A DNA stretch of 64,000 nucleotides from JARIHD01 sp036392795. Its GTDB lineage: Bacteria; Patescibacteriota; Saccharimonadia; Saccharimonadales; UBA4665. The stretch spans positions 12,203-76,202 of the forward strand of contig DASVXH010000017.1 in NCBI GenBank assembly GCA_036392795.1, read 5' to 3'. The notes under the pieces are model-generated. The model did not search any database. It had not been told where the DNA came from and saw nothing but the letters and a program-made list of their open reading frames with translations. The first letter of the stretch is position 1. Each line of letters begins with the position of its first letter. Positions 41,638 to 49,846 of this stretch are shown in pieces. The position numbers and the translations under genes are program-made.

Positions 41638-42801
41638 TTAGGCTGCTTCTTTTAATAATAACATCGCCAGGCGCTTTGCAGAATCCGGGTCGCCAAAGCT
41701 ACCTAATTTTTTACCCAAATCCGCAGCTTTTTTGGGATTATCCAGAAGCTCTACGAGTGGTGGCATAAGTGCGTGATCGTCTTGCTTGATTTTCGATTCG
41801 CTAACTAGTTTGACCGCGGCGTGATCGGCCAAAACTTTGGCATTTTTGAGCTGGTGTCCACCGGCAAGGATGGGGTTGGGCACAACGATACAGGCCTTAC
41901 GCTGACCGGCAAATTCGGCTATGCTAGTTGCACCAGCACGTGTAATTACTACATCAGCCGCACCACTGTATGTGTGCAGGTTGGTCACAAAGCCCTTGAT
42001 AATAACACGCGGCTGATCGACTGTTTTAAGTTCTGATTTATAACGCTGACGCAATGCCGCCTCGTGGTTTCGACCGGCTAAATGCACTACGTGTAAATCC
42101 GGATAGCGGTCCAATAATTCTTGCATGCAAGTAGCCACAGTCTGGTTTAGACGGTGGGCGCCCAAACCTCCCCCAGTTACAAGCAGCAATCTTCCTTTAG
42201 TTGGGACACCGATCTGCTCACGAGCGGCCACAACTTCGTCGGCAGTGAATGGATGATAAACGTGTGAAAATGGTACGCCAATGGTCAACGTTTTTTCCTG
42301 AGGATACGAGTAGATTTCTTTTGGCATTGCCACTGCGTGAATTCGCGCCCATGGGGAGATAATGCGGTTAGCCAGACCTGGCAATGCGTCCGAATCATGT
42401 GTAATATATGGAATACGCAGCAACGCCGCAGATAGGCCCACCGGTACACCTACAAAGCCGCCCTTTATAAAGATTACATCCGGACGCTCATTACGTAGAA
42501 ACCAAAAACTCTGCCACAGCCCTGCCAGCACAAAAAATACATCGCGTATATTCAGCCACATTGTTTTTAGATCCAATAGCTGCCGCAACCCTTCTCCATG
42601 ATAACGGCGCAATTTCCCCGCTCTTACTTCGCAGACGCGATCGATATTTTTATCGGCAGCCGGAAGATCAGCCAAACCGTCACCCTTTTGGCCAATGTAA
42701 ATTATCTCCACATCTTTTTGCAGCTGCTTCAGCTCATGTGCGACGGCCAAGACGGGAGTTATATGCCCCCCTGACCCGCCGCCGGTCACGACTATTTTCA
42801 T
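41638..42801 (-). CDS. murG: UDP-GlcNAc:lipid I N-acetylglucosaminyltransferase MurG
   Basis: 387 residues, GT28 family; makes lipid II at the inner membrane face. The N-terminal Gly loop is TGGGSGGHITP. The second Gly-rich motif is LLVTGGGLGAHRLN. The sugar-nucleotide site VVITRAGATSIAEFAGQRKACIVVPNPILAGGHQLKNA is intact. The ATG lies 68 bp inside the end of ftsW, so translation is coupled. Confidence 0.96.
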   Translation of the reverse strand: MKIVVTGGGSGGHITPVLAVAHELKQLQKDVEIIYIGQKGDGLADLPAADKNIDRVCEVRAGKLRRYHGEGLRQLLDLKTMWLNIRDVFFVLAGLWQSFWFLRNERPDVIFIKGGFVGVPVGLSAALLRIPYITHDSDALPGLANRIISPWARIHAVAMPKEIYSYPQEKTLTIGVPFSHVYHPFTADEVVAAREQIGVPTKGRLLLVTGGGLGAHRLNQTVATCMQELLDRYPDLHVVHLAGRNHEAALRQRYKSELKTVDQPRVIIKGFVTNLHTYSGAADVVITRAGATSIAEFAGQRKACIVVPNPILAGGHQLKNAKVLADHAAVKLVSESKIKQDDHALMPPLVELLDNPKKAADLGKKLGSFGDPDSAKRLAMLLLKEAA

Positions 42802-43996
42802 ATCCAGCGCCTCCGTTTACTGCACTACTTTCTGTTTCAGGAATACTATACAACGTGTGGCGTGAAACCTGAAATACCACGCCTAGCGCTGCCATAACCA
42901 TCAATACGCTGCTACCACCGTAGCTAACCAGCGGCAATGTGATCCCCTTTAGGGGTAGCAGGCCAACCATCGCGCCGATATTTATAATCGTCTGCGCACT
43001 TAGCCATACCAAAATCCCCAACACCAAAAACCGACTAAAATTATCTGGCGCACGTTCCATAATGCGCTTTATCCTACTAAACAGAGCGGCGAAAAGGCCT
43101 ATAAGCGCCGTCACACCAATAAATCCAAATTTCTCGGCGTAGATTGCAAATATCGAGTCGTTTTCTGCCTCCGGCAGATAGCCATAAGCCTGCACGCTGC
43201 GGCCCAAACCTAGCCCAATCATGCCCCCCGATCCCACCGCTATCAGCGCCTGGCAGGCCTGATAGCCCGAGACCAAACAATCGCGCTCAGGATTCATAAA
43301 CGTTGCCAGCCGATCGCGACGATACGGCGTACTAATAATCAACAGACCCACGGCTACGATGATAATTGCGCCGAAGGCCAGCACACGCTTCATGGGCATG
43401 CCCGCAGCAAATGTTATAGCCGCCATAATGGCCACGATGACACCGAATGAACCCAGGTCACTTTGAAGAGCCGCTACGATCACACCACACGCCACAAAGG
43501 CAAAAAAGAGCGGTTTTATGGTTTTGTTCATGTGCGCCACCAGGCCTTTATCAATACGCCAGGCCAAAAAACTGGACAGCCACATAATGCCAGCAAATTT
43601 TAATAACTCTACCGACTGGAACGAAAAACCACCAATCCGTATCCAACGGTGCGCCGGATACTGAGCATTAACCGGCATGACCAGCGCCAACAGCGTAGCA
43701 ACCGCAGCGACCACCAACAGAGGCTTATAGAGCGTGCGCCACCGTGCAATTGGTACACTGGCCGCAGCAGTAAAAATTCCTAGCCCCAAAGCAATCGCGA
43801 TCAGCTGGCGAAAAACGTGCTGATTGCCATTTACACCCTTTTCTACTTCTAGCGCGGGGCTAATAGAAAAAACGACAACTACGCCAACCGCCGCCAATGC
43901 AACCATCAGCAACAGCAGAAGATAATCAGGACTATGCCGGCGTGTTGCACCCTGGTTGTGCAAATAAGTCGGTTGCCGGCGCGTAACTACTCCCAC
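42734..43996 (-). CDS. ftsW: Peptidoglycan polymerase FtsW (SEDS family)
   Basis: 420 residues, about ten membrane segments. SEDS signatures are visible: AHRWIRIGGFSFQSVELLKFAGIMWLSSFLA, the extracellular loop with EAENDSIFAIYAEKFGFIG, and PLKGITLPLVSYGGSSVLMVMAALG. It polymerises septal glycan with FtsI. The C-terminal ~40 residues are polar, Arg/Gly-rich and encoded over the start of murG; they may be dispensable. Confidence 0.95.
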   Translation of the reverse strand: MGVVTRRQPTYLHNQGATRRHSPDYLLLLLMVALAAVGVVVVFSISPALEVEKGVNGNQHVFRQLIAIALGLGIFTAAASVPIARWRTLYKPLLVVAAVATLLALVMPVNAQYPAHRWIRIGGFSFQSVELLKFAGIMWLSSFLAWRIDKGLVAHMNKTIKPLFFAFVACGVIVAALQSDLGSFGVIVAIMAAITFAAGMPMKRVLAFGAIIIVAVGLLIISTPYRRDRLATFMNPERDCLVSGYQACQALIAVGSGGMIGLGLGRSVQAYGYLPEAENDSIFAIYAEKFGFIGVTALIGLFAALFSRIKRIMERAPDNFSRFLVLGILVWLSAQTIINIGAMVGLLPLKGITLPLVSYGGSSVLMVMAALGVVFQVSRHTLYSIPETESSAVNGGAGYENSRDRRRVRGAYNSRLGRRT

Positions 43997-44014
43997 TTTT
44001 ATACGCCTGTCCTG

Positions 44015-45064
44015 CTAAATGTAGTTCCCGACTAAAAATAAAATCAGACCAGTCACAGCCGCTACCTGACCAAGCACCCAAAAACGCATAGTAACTTTAG
44101 TTTCGGGCCAGCCACTCGCCTCGAAATGATGATGAATCGGGGCGATTTTGAAGATCTTTTTGCCGCCGCGCAAGCGCTTGGAAGCAATCTGCAATAAGCT
44201 GGAACCAGCCTCGGCCACGAACATAATGCCGATGATAGGCAGTAGTAAAACGGTATTAGTCAACATAGCCACTACGCCAAGCGCCGTTCCCAACGCAAAT
44301 GATCCCGCATCCCCCATAAAAAATCTGGCCGGAAAGATATTAAACCAAGTATAGCTAAGCAAAGCGCCTACAATAGTCAAACAAAAACCGGCAATACCAA
44401 AACTACCTTCAAGCGCAGCGATTACCGCGTACGCCCCAAATGCTGTCGCCGTCAAACCCCCAGCCAAACCATCCAGGCCGTCGCTAATATTCACAGCATT
44501 TGCCGTTGCCACAACAACCAACACAAACAACGGAATAACAAGCCAACCGATTTCTAGTTGCATACCGACAATCGGAATATGCACACTACTAACACCCAAT
44601 TTGTAGTAAAAAAACCAGCCGCCAATAAGCGCCACCAGAGTTGTTAGCAGCAGCTTTAATTTTGCCGACAGGCGTACTTTTTCTAATGCCCCACTGGAAC
44701 CTTTGAGGTTAATGATATCGTCCAATAGCCCAACCATCGCAGCCCCGGCAAATGCTGCCAGCGGCAGCCAGGTTTGTTCACGGCTTAGATTAAAGAGCAA
44801 GGTCACCAAAACGACTGAAAAAACGACAATAATACCAGCCATAGTAGGGATCAAACGGCGATGTTTCTCGCCGTGCAATTTGGCAAACATCTTGGCCTTT
44901 TCACCAGTTGTAGCAGTGGTACGCGGCTTTTTCCACCACTCGTATTTATAGGCCAACGTCGTATACAGCGGCGTAATAATCATGCTGATCAAAAAACCCA
45001 GGAAGCCGAGCAAAAGTATACGAATAAGTGTTTCGGTTTGAACGGCTATATAAAGCGTTTCCAT
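44015..45064 (-). CDS. mraY: Phospho-N-acetylmuramoyl-pentapeptide transferase MraY
   Basis: 349 residues, ten membrane segments. It attaches phospho-MurNAc-pentapeptide to undecaprenyl phosphate, forming lipid I. Motifs: GLLDDIINL with the Asp pair, ANAVNISDGLDGLAGG, FNIFPARFFMGDAGSFALG, and the His-rich IAPIHHHFEASGWPETKVTMRFW. An AAGGA element precedes the ATG. Confidence 0.97.
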   Translation of the reverse strand: METLYIAVQTETLIRILLLGFLGFLISMIITPLYTTLAYKYEWWKKPRTTATTGEKAKMFAKLHGEKHRRLIPTMAGIIVVFSVVLVTLLFNLSREQTWLPLAAFAGAAMVGLLDDIINLKGSSGALEKVRLSAKLKLLLTTLVALIGGWFFYYKLGVSSVHIPIVGMQLEIGWLVIPLFVLVVVATANAVNISDGLDGLAGGLTATAFGAYAVIAALEGSFGIAGFCLTIVGALLSYTWFNIFPARFFMGDAGSFALGTALGVVAMLTNTVLLLPIIGIMFVAEAGSSLLQIASKRLRGGKKIFKIAPIHHHFEASGWPETKVTMRFWVLGQVAAVTGLILFLVGNYI

Positions 45065-45112
45065 GTTTGTTCCTTAATAAATAATCTTTCCATCATTATA
45101 CATCACTCTGCC

Positions 45113-46891
45113 CTACCTGGTTTTGGGCGTTATATTAAATGTGTCAATGAGCATGTGCGCCAAGTCGCCAAAAATCGGCTGCGCCGCACGACTACCGGCA
45201 TAGCCGGGAATCTTGGGTTTGTGCACGCTTACAACAATGACATATTGTGGACTGTCGCCGCCTACAAAGCCGACGTATGTGCCGTTGTAGTCATTTTCAA
45301 AATAACCGCCCTCGGGTTTGGCAATCTGGGCTGTGCCTGTTTTGCCCCCTACAGCATAGGCTTTACCATCAAATTTACGACTAAATGAATGTTTTTCGAC
45401 CACGTATTCCAGCAGCGGAATCATGTCGCGACTTACCTGCTGAGATACTACATTGGCGCGCAGAACTTCCGGTTTTTTATCCGTCCGTTTACCCTTGGCA
45501 TCTGTAGTATAGTCAACCAAATGCGGCCGGTAGTAGGTGCCGCCGTTAATCATAGCCGAAAATGCCGATCCCAACTGCAATGGCGTTGCTGTCATTGCCT
45601 GACCAAAAGAGGTGTTGGCATAGGTTAGGTCACGCGCATAGCCTTTATTCGGGTCCGGAATAATTCCTTCGGCCTCATACCCCTGTTCTATGCCGGTGGC
45701 CTGGCCAAATCGGTAGTGTTCGGTCATATAATTGAACCAGGTTTCACGGCCCTTTTTGTTGATCTTATCGCCACTGTCACCCATGCGCATAACCATTTGT
45801 GTGGCGCCCGTGTTCAGGGATAGGTTCAAAATATCTGCCAGATTTTTAGTGCCCGGTCCGCCATCTTCTTCAATGTTTTTAACTGTGAAATCATCAATCA
45901 CATACCGGGACGGATCGTTGTAGGAATAATTAATACCCACGGCGCCGGAATCGAGCGCAGCGGCGACTGTTAGCGGTTTCATGGTAGAGCCAATTTCCAA
46001 TGGCGAACTAACAGCAGCATTGGTGAACAAACTGGCGTCTTCGGTTCTAGCGTAGCTGGCAGGGTCAAAGGTTGGCCAGTTGGCCATGGCTTTGATCGCG
46101 CCAGTGTTAGGATCCATAATCAGGGCGCTGCCAGAGTCAGACTTAGCAGTTTCCAACCCTTTTTTTAGGATATTTTCTAGCTGCTGCTGCATACCCACGT
46201 CTAGAGTTAGAGTTGTTTCACTTCCGGCAACTGGTTCGGTCAAAATATTGTCAGTATTGGCGGCCAGAGGCACGCCATTAATGTCGGTCACGGCTTTTAG
46301 CTGGCCGGCCTTGCCGCTTAACGAGCTATTGAGGGCCTGTTCAATGCCGTACACACCCTTACCCTCATCATTTACAAAACCAAGCACCTGGGCCGCCAGA
46401 CTGCCGTTCGGATACGTTCGGTACGACTGCTCCTGAGCACCGATGCCAGGATATTTTTTCTTTAGAATGGCTTCTTTTTGCTCTTTGGTAACCTTGCGGG
46501 CCATTACAACGTAGCGCGTATCCTTGGTTCCCAATTTGTCTTCGTAGTCGCGGGCATCACCCTTTAGGACGCTACTCAGCATTTCTGCGGCTTTTTCCCT
46601 GTCCTTAACCAATGAGGGATCGGCATATACCGTAAATAATGTCTGGTTCAGCACTATGGGCACCACGCCACTGCCATTATGGGCCTTTATAACGCCGCGG
46701 TCAGCCGGAATTTCGTATTCTTTTAGGTGGCCAAGCGTGGCGGATTGTTTGTAGTAATCGTGGCGGATAATCTGTAAATAAAATAGGCGAACTAAAAAGA
46801 TGCCAAACACAATCATTATAAATACGTACCACAAACGGGCGCGTAGTACGCTTTTGATCGGCTTGGCGTGGCCGCTACTGTATGGAGGCAT
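45113..46891 (-). CDS. ftsI: Septal transpeptidase FtsI (PBP2/3 class B)
   Basis: 592 residues. N-terminal membrane anchor at about 18-40, a PBP dimerisation domain (EIPADRGVIKAHNGSGVVPIVLN), then the transpeptidase domain with Ser in the STMK motif (EIGSTMKPLTVAAALDSG), SLN in LNLSLNTGATQM, and KTG in AVGGKTGTAQIAKP. Crosslinks septal peptidoglycan. No PASTA domains. Located between ftsL and mraY as expected. Confidence 0.96.
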   Translation of the reverse strand: MPPYSSGHAKPIKSVLRARLWYVFIMIVFGIFLVRLFYLQIIRHDYYKQSATLGHLKEYEIPADRGVIKAHNGSGVVPIVLNQTLFTVYADPSLVKDREKAAEMLSSVLKGDARDYEDKLGTKDTRYVVMARKVTKEQKEAILKKKYPGIGAQEQSYRTYPNGSLAAQVLGFVNDEGKGVYGIEQALNSSLSGKAGQLKAVTDINGVPLAANTDNILTEPVAGSETTLTLDVGMQQQLENILKKGLETAKSDSGSALIMDPNTGAIKAMANWPTFDPASYARTEDASLFTNAAVSSPLEIGSTMKPLTVAAALDSGAVGINYSYNDPSRYVIDDFTVKNIEEDGGPGTKNLADILNLSLNTGATQMVMRMGDSGDKINKKGRETWFNYMTEHYRFGQATGIEQGYEAEGIIPDPNKGYARDLTYANTSFGQAMTATPLQLGSAFSAMINGGTYYRPHLVDYTTDAKGKRTDKKPEVLRANVVSQQVSRDMIPLLEYVVEKHSFSRKFDGKAYAVGGKTGTAQIAKPEGGYFENDYNGTYVGFVGGDSPQYVIVVSVHKPKIPGYAGSRAAQPIFGDLAHMLIDTFNITPKTR

Positions 46892-46934
46892 GATCTTTGA
46901 CTATTATAACCCTCTTAGACTAGGCTATCGCATT

Positions 46935-47327
46935 TTACTGAACGGTTGCCGTAGGAGCGACTGAAACCATCCCTTTGGCGACATCACTATTTTGAACACG
47001 GGCCAAAGACTGCAGTCTGGCAGCGGCAACCTGCAAGTCGTCGTGCTCAGATTTAAGCTGTTGCTGCTGTTCCAGCAAACTGTTTACTTTGTATCCATAG
47101 GCATTGGTTTTGGTTACTTGGGTCAGATACAGCAATCCCAAAACACAAGCCAAAACAATCAACATAATGGTGTTGCTAATAGGCCCCAAGCTGCGCTCGC
47201 GCTTACGAAATGAAACTGCATTTTGGCCGCGGTTATTAAAGGCATTTTGCCGGCCCACGGCGAGAGAACTTGAGTATGTCATGTCTATAATCTTTTTGTT
47301 TTTATTTTGCTTTTTGTTGGTGGTCAT
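46935..47327 (-). CDS. ftsL: FtsL-like bitopic division protein
   Basis: 130 residues at most. A basic N-terminus, one membrane segment (about 52-70), then a coiled-coil region (VNSLLEQQQQLKSEHDDLQVAAARLQSLARVQ). The position between rsmH and ftsI is diagnostic. The ATG at 47327 sits inside the arm of a strong hairpin. The in-frame ATG at 47282 (MTYSSSLAVGRQ) is a possible alternative start that escapes the hairpin. Confidence 0.85.
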   Translation of the reverse strand: MTTNKKQNKNKKIIDMTYSSSLAVGRQNAFNNRGQNAVSFRKRERSLGPISNTIMLIVLACVLGLLYLTQVTKTNAYGYKVNSLLEQQQQLKSEHDDLQVAAARLQSLARVQNSDVAKGMVSVAPTATVQ

Positions 47328-47355
47328 CCGGGACTATTTTTGCCCCGGATGACCA
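47321..47355 (-). repeat. Strong hairpin covering the ftsL start codon
   Basis: A perfect 12-bp GC-rich stem (47321-47332 with 47344-47355), 11-base loop, no T-run on either strand, so not a normal terminator. The first possible ftsL ATG (47325-47327) is in the stem. Confidence 0.7.
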
Positions 47356-47365
47356 TTTGGCTTGA

Positions 47366-47428
47366 CTAGGCTACAGTAACGCGAACCTTGTAAGCACGGG
47401 GGGTAGCGTTTTTAACATCGATTTTCAT
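47366..47428 (-). CDS. 20-codon ORF between rsmH and ftsL
   Basis: ATG start 22 bp after rsmH stop, TAG stop 10 bp before the hairpin. The peptide begins MKIDVKNATPRAYKVRVTVA. A GAAAGGGC purine stretch about 8 bp upstream could be an SD. It could be a leader peptide whose translation melts or exposes the following hairpin, or a true microprotein. Confidence 0.4.
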   Translation of the reverse strand: MKIDVKNATPRAYKVRVTVA

Positions 47429-47450
47429 GTTAGGCTGCCCTTTCTTTTTG

Positions 47451-48347
47451 TTATTTTTGTTTCGCTGCGGCACGGAGCTTTGCACTCCTCGCTCGCGGAT
47501 TGAAAACGATTTCAGTATCGTCGCCAACGACCGGTTTTTTGGTAAGTAGCCGCAACGGCGCGTCGTATCGGTCCCCTGCTCTTTCGGCGAACGCCTGCTT
47601 GACCAAGCGATCCTCCAAACTATGGAAACTAATAATAGCAATACGGCCGCCAGGCGCCAGCAAATCTTCCATCCATAACGGCAAACTTTTGCGTAGTAGC
47701 TCAAGTTCGTCGTTCACGGCAATGCGAAGTGCTTGAAAGGTTCGCGTTGCCGGATGGACTTTGCTATATCCGGGCCAGGCTTTGGCAACGATTTCGGCAA
47801 GTTGGTGCGTGGTTGTGATCGGCCGATGCTCCACTATGAGTGACGCAATGTGTTTGGCCTTGGGCTCCTCTCCATAGCGCCTTAGGATATCCGCCAGCTC
47901 TTCGACCGAATAGGTATTAACCATAATTTCTGCCGTTAAACTTTGCGTTTGATCCATGCGCATATCCAGAGGCCCATCGCTTTTCAGCGAAAATCCACGA
48001 CTTGCCTGGTTAAGGTGCGGTGACGATACGCCAAGGTCTGCCAAAATAAGATCGAACGTCTTTCCCTGTGTGCGAAGCTGCTGGCTCGCCGTATAAAAAT
48101 CGGCGTGCCGGAGCATTACCTCCTGCCCTGCAAACCGCTTTTGCAATTCCCTAATCGCGTTCTGGTCGCGGTCTACGAGCACTGTACCGGTAGGATTGTT
48201 CGTTCTTTCCAGCACCGCCGCTGCGTGTCCGCCGTAACCGCCCGTTAGGTCGAGGTACGTATCCCCTGCCCTAGGGTCAAGCAACGCCAGAGTTTGCGTG
48301 AGCAACACTGGGATATGTAAATTATTTTGGTTTAATTCTTGGTGCAT
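47451..48347 (-). CDS. rsmH: 16S rRNA m4C1402 methyltransferase RsmH (MraW)
   Basis: 298 residues. Motif I YLDLTGGYGGHAAAVLE, then LVDRDQNAI, LILADLGVSSPHLNQASRGFSLKSDGPLDMRMD, the insertion domain, and IISFHSLEDRLVKQAF. All are diagnostic for RsmH. It methylates N4 of C1402 in 16S rRNA. Second gene of the dcw cluster. Confidence 0.97.
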   Translation of the reverse strand: MHQELNQNNLHIPVLLTQTLALLDPRAGDTYLDLTGGYGGHAAAVLERTNNPTGTVLVDRDQNAIRELQKRFAGQEVMLRHADFYTASQQLRTQGKTFDLILADLGVSSPHLNQASRGFSLKSDGPLDMRMDQTQSLTAEIMVNTYSVEELADILRRYGEEPKAKHIASLIVEHRPITTTHQLAEIVAKAWPGYSKVHPATRTFQALRIAVNDELELLRKSLPLWMEDLLAPGGRIAIISFHSLEDRLVKQAFAERAGDRYDAPLRLLTKKPVVGDDTEIVFNPRARSAKLRAAAKQK

Positions 48348-48803
48348 CTTGCTTGCTAGTGTATCTCATCTTCAATAATTTTTATATTCGACAAGATCAC
48401 TATTTTTATTTTGGTGATTTTTGTTTTGCAAGGTCACCTATCTAGCAATCAACTGTTTGTTTTTGTGGATATAGTTTTTGTTTTTGTTGTGACTGTCTGC
48501 CGGTAGGTAAAGAAGAAACTGTGAGTTAAAGGCTTTGAAAAAGTCTTAATGAACTTCTTAAACTGTGCAGACAATCGAAGTTGAGAGACTTATGTGTGAG
48601 GTGGAGTTTTGGGAGGTGTTTTTGAGAAAGGTGCTGCAGTTTTAAAGTGTTGCTGCCAAGCCACTTGTTGATTGCCAGATAGCTGAACTCGCTGGTTTCG
48701 CTATCTTATTTGCCAAATTGTTAAGGTGTTTGTACTAAATATTTCCGTCGGATCTTCTTCTACGTCTACTTCTTTTCTGCGAAGTTGCGAAAGATTACTA
48801 TGC
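48348..48803 (-). other. 456-bp spacer/leader between mraZ and rsmH
   Basis: No credible gene. On the minus strand it contains the hairpin AGATAGC/GCTATCT with a 16-base loop (about 48678-48707). The last ~150 bp before rsmH is very AT-rich. A one-mismatch DnaA box is at 48464-48472. Such a long gap inside a dcw operon is unusual; it may be a regulatory leader or house a second promoter. Confidence 0.4.
48464..48472 (-). promoter_or_regulatory. DnaA-box-like site
   Basis: Minus strand ATATCCACA, one mismatch from TTATCCACA. Confidence 0.3.
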
Positions 48804-49172
48804 TTACATTTTCTCTGCCGCCATAAGCCTCCAGTATTTGCCTACCCTTACAGCAACGATTTCTTTGTCGATTCCAGCATAGTCCAGTAAGTGTTGTTCA
48901 ATACTTACGCGGCCTTGCTTTTCGTCACATACCCCTTCTGTTTTACCCATTCGGAAACGAACGTTAAGGTCGGCGATCTGCTCGTCCAGGATATTGCCCT
49001 GAAGTTGCGGTTCGACCAACTCGCTCCATACCGATTTTGGGTATAGATGGAGGTACTTTTGGAAACCTTGGGTTATAACTACTCCGCCTTGAAACTCGCC
49101 TCGAAGCTCAGCCGGTATAGTTAACCGACGCTTGTCGTCAAGCTTGCGTTGAAAGTAGTCTACCGTCGCCAT
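48804..49172 (-). CDS. mraZ: Transcriptional regulator MraZ
   Basis: 122 residues with two SpoVT/AbrB-like swapped-hairpin domains (VDYFQRKLDDKRRLTIPAELR and CDEKQGRVSIEQHLLDYAG). It controls the dcw operon and forms rings that bind direct repeats. Four GTGGGTA boxes lie upstream at 49250-49297. Confidence 0.95.
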   Translation of the reverse strand: MATVDYFQRKLDDKRRLTIPAELRGEFQGGVVITQGFQKYLHLYPKSVWSELVEPQLQGNILDEQIADLNVRFRMGKTEGVCDEKQGRVSIEQHLLDYAGIDKEIVAVRVGKYWRLMAAEKM

Positions 49173-49249
49173 TTAGTACTTAGTTTTAATTTGCAGTGGT
49201 TTTTTTATTTTTTTGTTTCGATGGGATTGCTTTGCTAGTTTTCTAGGGC

Positions 49250-49297
49250 TACCCACGATTACCCACTGACGTCATCATACTACCCACTATTACCCAC
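49250..49297 (-). promoter_or_regulatory. MraZ operator: four GTGGGTA boxes
   Basis: On the minus strand GTGGGTA occurs at 49250, 49260, 49281 and 49291 (left ends), spaced 10, 21 and 10 bp. This matches the TGGGN direct repeats known for MraZ. The boxes lie about 80-125 bp before mraZ. Confidence 0.8.
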
Positions 49298-49315
49298 GCA
49301 CAAGCCCCTTTTTAG

Positions 49316-49343
49316 TAAAAAAGTGGTGTTTCGCACACCACTT
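49316..49343 (-). terminator. Terminator of the small membrane protein gene
   Basis: A perfect 9-bp stem (49321-49329 with 49335-49343), loop of five, followed on the minus strand by TTTT. It isolates the 49441 gene from mraZ. Confidence 0.75.
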
Positions 49344-49350
49344 ATCCACA
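49342..49350 (+). promoter_or_regulatory. DnaA box
   Basis: Perfect TTATCCACA. Confidence 0.45.
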
Positions 49351-49370
49351 GTTCTGCTTTTGTGGAAGAT

Positions 49371-49379
49371 TTATCCACA
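49371..49379 (+). promoter_or_regulatory. DnaA box
   Basis: Perfect TTATCCACA, 29 bp from the previous box and in the same orientation; a weaker inverted TGTGGAAGA lies between them. Confidence 0.45.
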
Positions 49380-49440
49380 CATGTAGCGTCGCCTTCATGG
49401 CATTGGACACTATTGTAATATTTTTTACACACCCTCCAGC

Positions 49441-49704
49441 CTATTGTGGACCGGCAATTCGCGCCATACGGGCAATTCCATACATAGAGTGGGCATGCGC
49501 TGGATGTTCGTGATGCATATAGGTGCCGATCCAGCCCCATCCCTGTGCATAAACTTGCTGCATTAAACCACGAAATCGACTATCCAGGGCAAGTACGCAA
49601 AAGAACATACTGCCGACAACCACTAAGACACTTATGCGATGCCGCAAAATTTGCTCAACGCGTTGGTGTATGGTTTTGTAATGTTTGCTATTTTTATTTT
49701 TCAT
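49441..49704 (-). CDS. Small membrane protein
   Basis: 87 residues. Basic N-terminus (MKNKNSKHYKTIHQRVEQILRHR), one membrane segment at about 25-43, then a short external part rich in His, Met and aromatic residues (WIGTYMHHEHPAHAHSMYG), possibly metal-binding. The ATG at 49704 is preferred to one upstream because of a TACTAT box. No known family. Confidence 0.6.
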   Translation of the reverse strand: MKNKNSKHYKTIHQRVEQILRHRISVLVVVGSMFFCVLALDSRFRGLMQQVYAQGWGWIGTYMHHEHPAHAHSMYGIARMARIAGPQ

Positions 49705-49713
49705 GATTAGACA

Positions 49714-49719
49714 ATAGTA
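49714..49719 (-). promoter_or_regulatory. -10 box of small membrane protein gene
   Basis: TACTAT on the minus strand, 9 bp before the ATG at 49704. Confidence 0.35.
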
Positions 49720-49846
49720 CAATAACAAAACATAATCATTTTGTCAATTTTGTGCTAAAATATATGCCAGAGTCCAGTTTTAAGCCGGAATTTCATAGTA
49801 GACTTAGCGTAAAGGGCGGCGCACCGTGAAAGCACCGAAATAGCGA

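Noticed and set aside
42734..42801. ftsW/murG overlap as a frameshift or sequencing error
   Set aside because: Both proteins are full length with normal motifs; the overlapped FtsW tail is a dispensable-looking polar extension.
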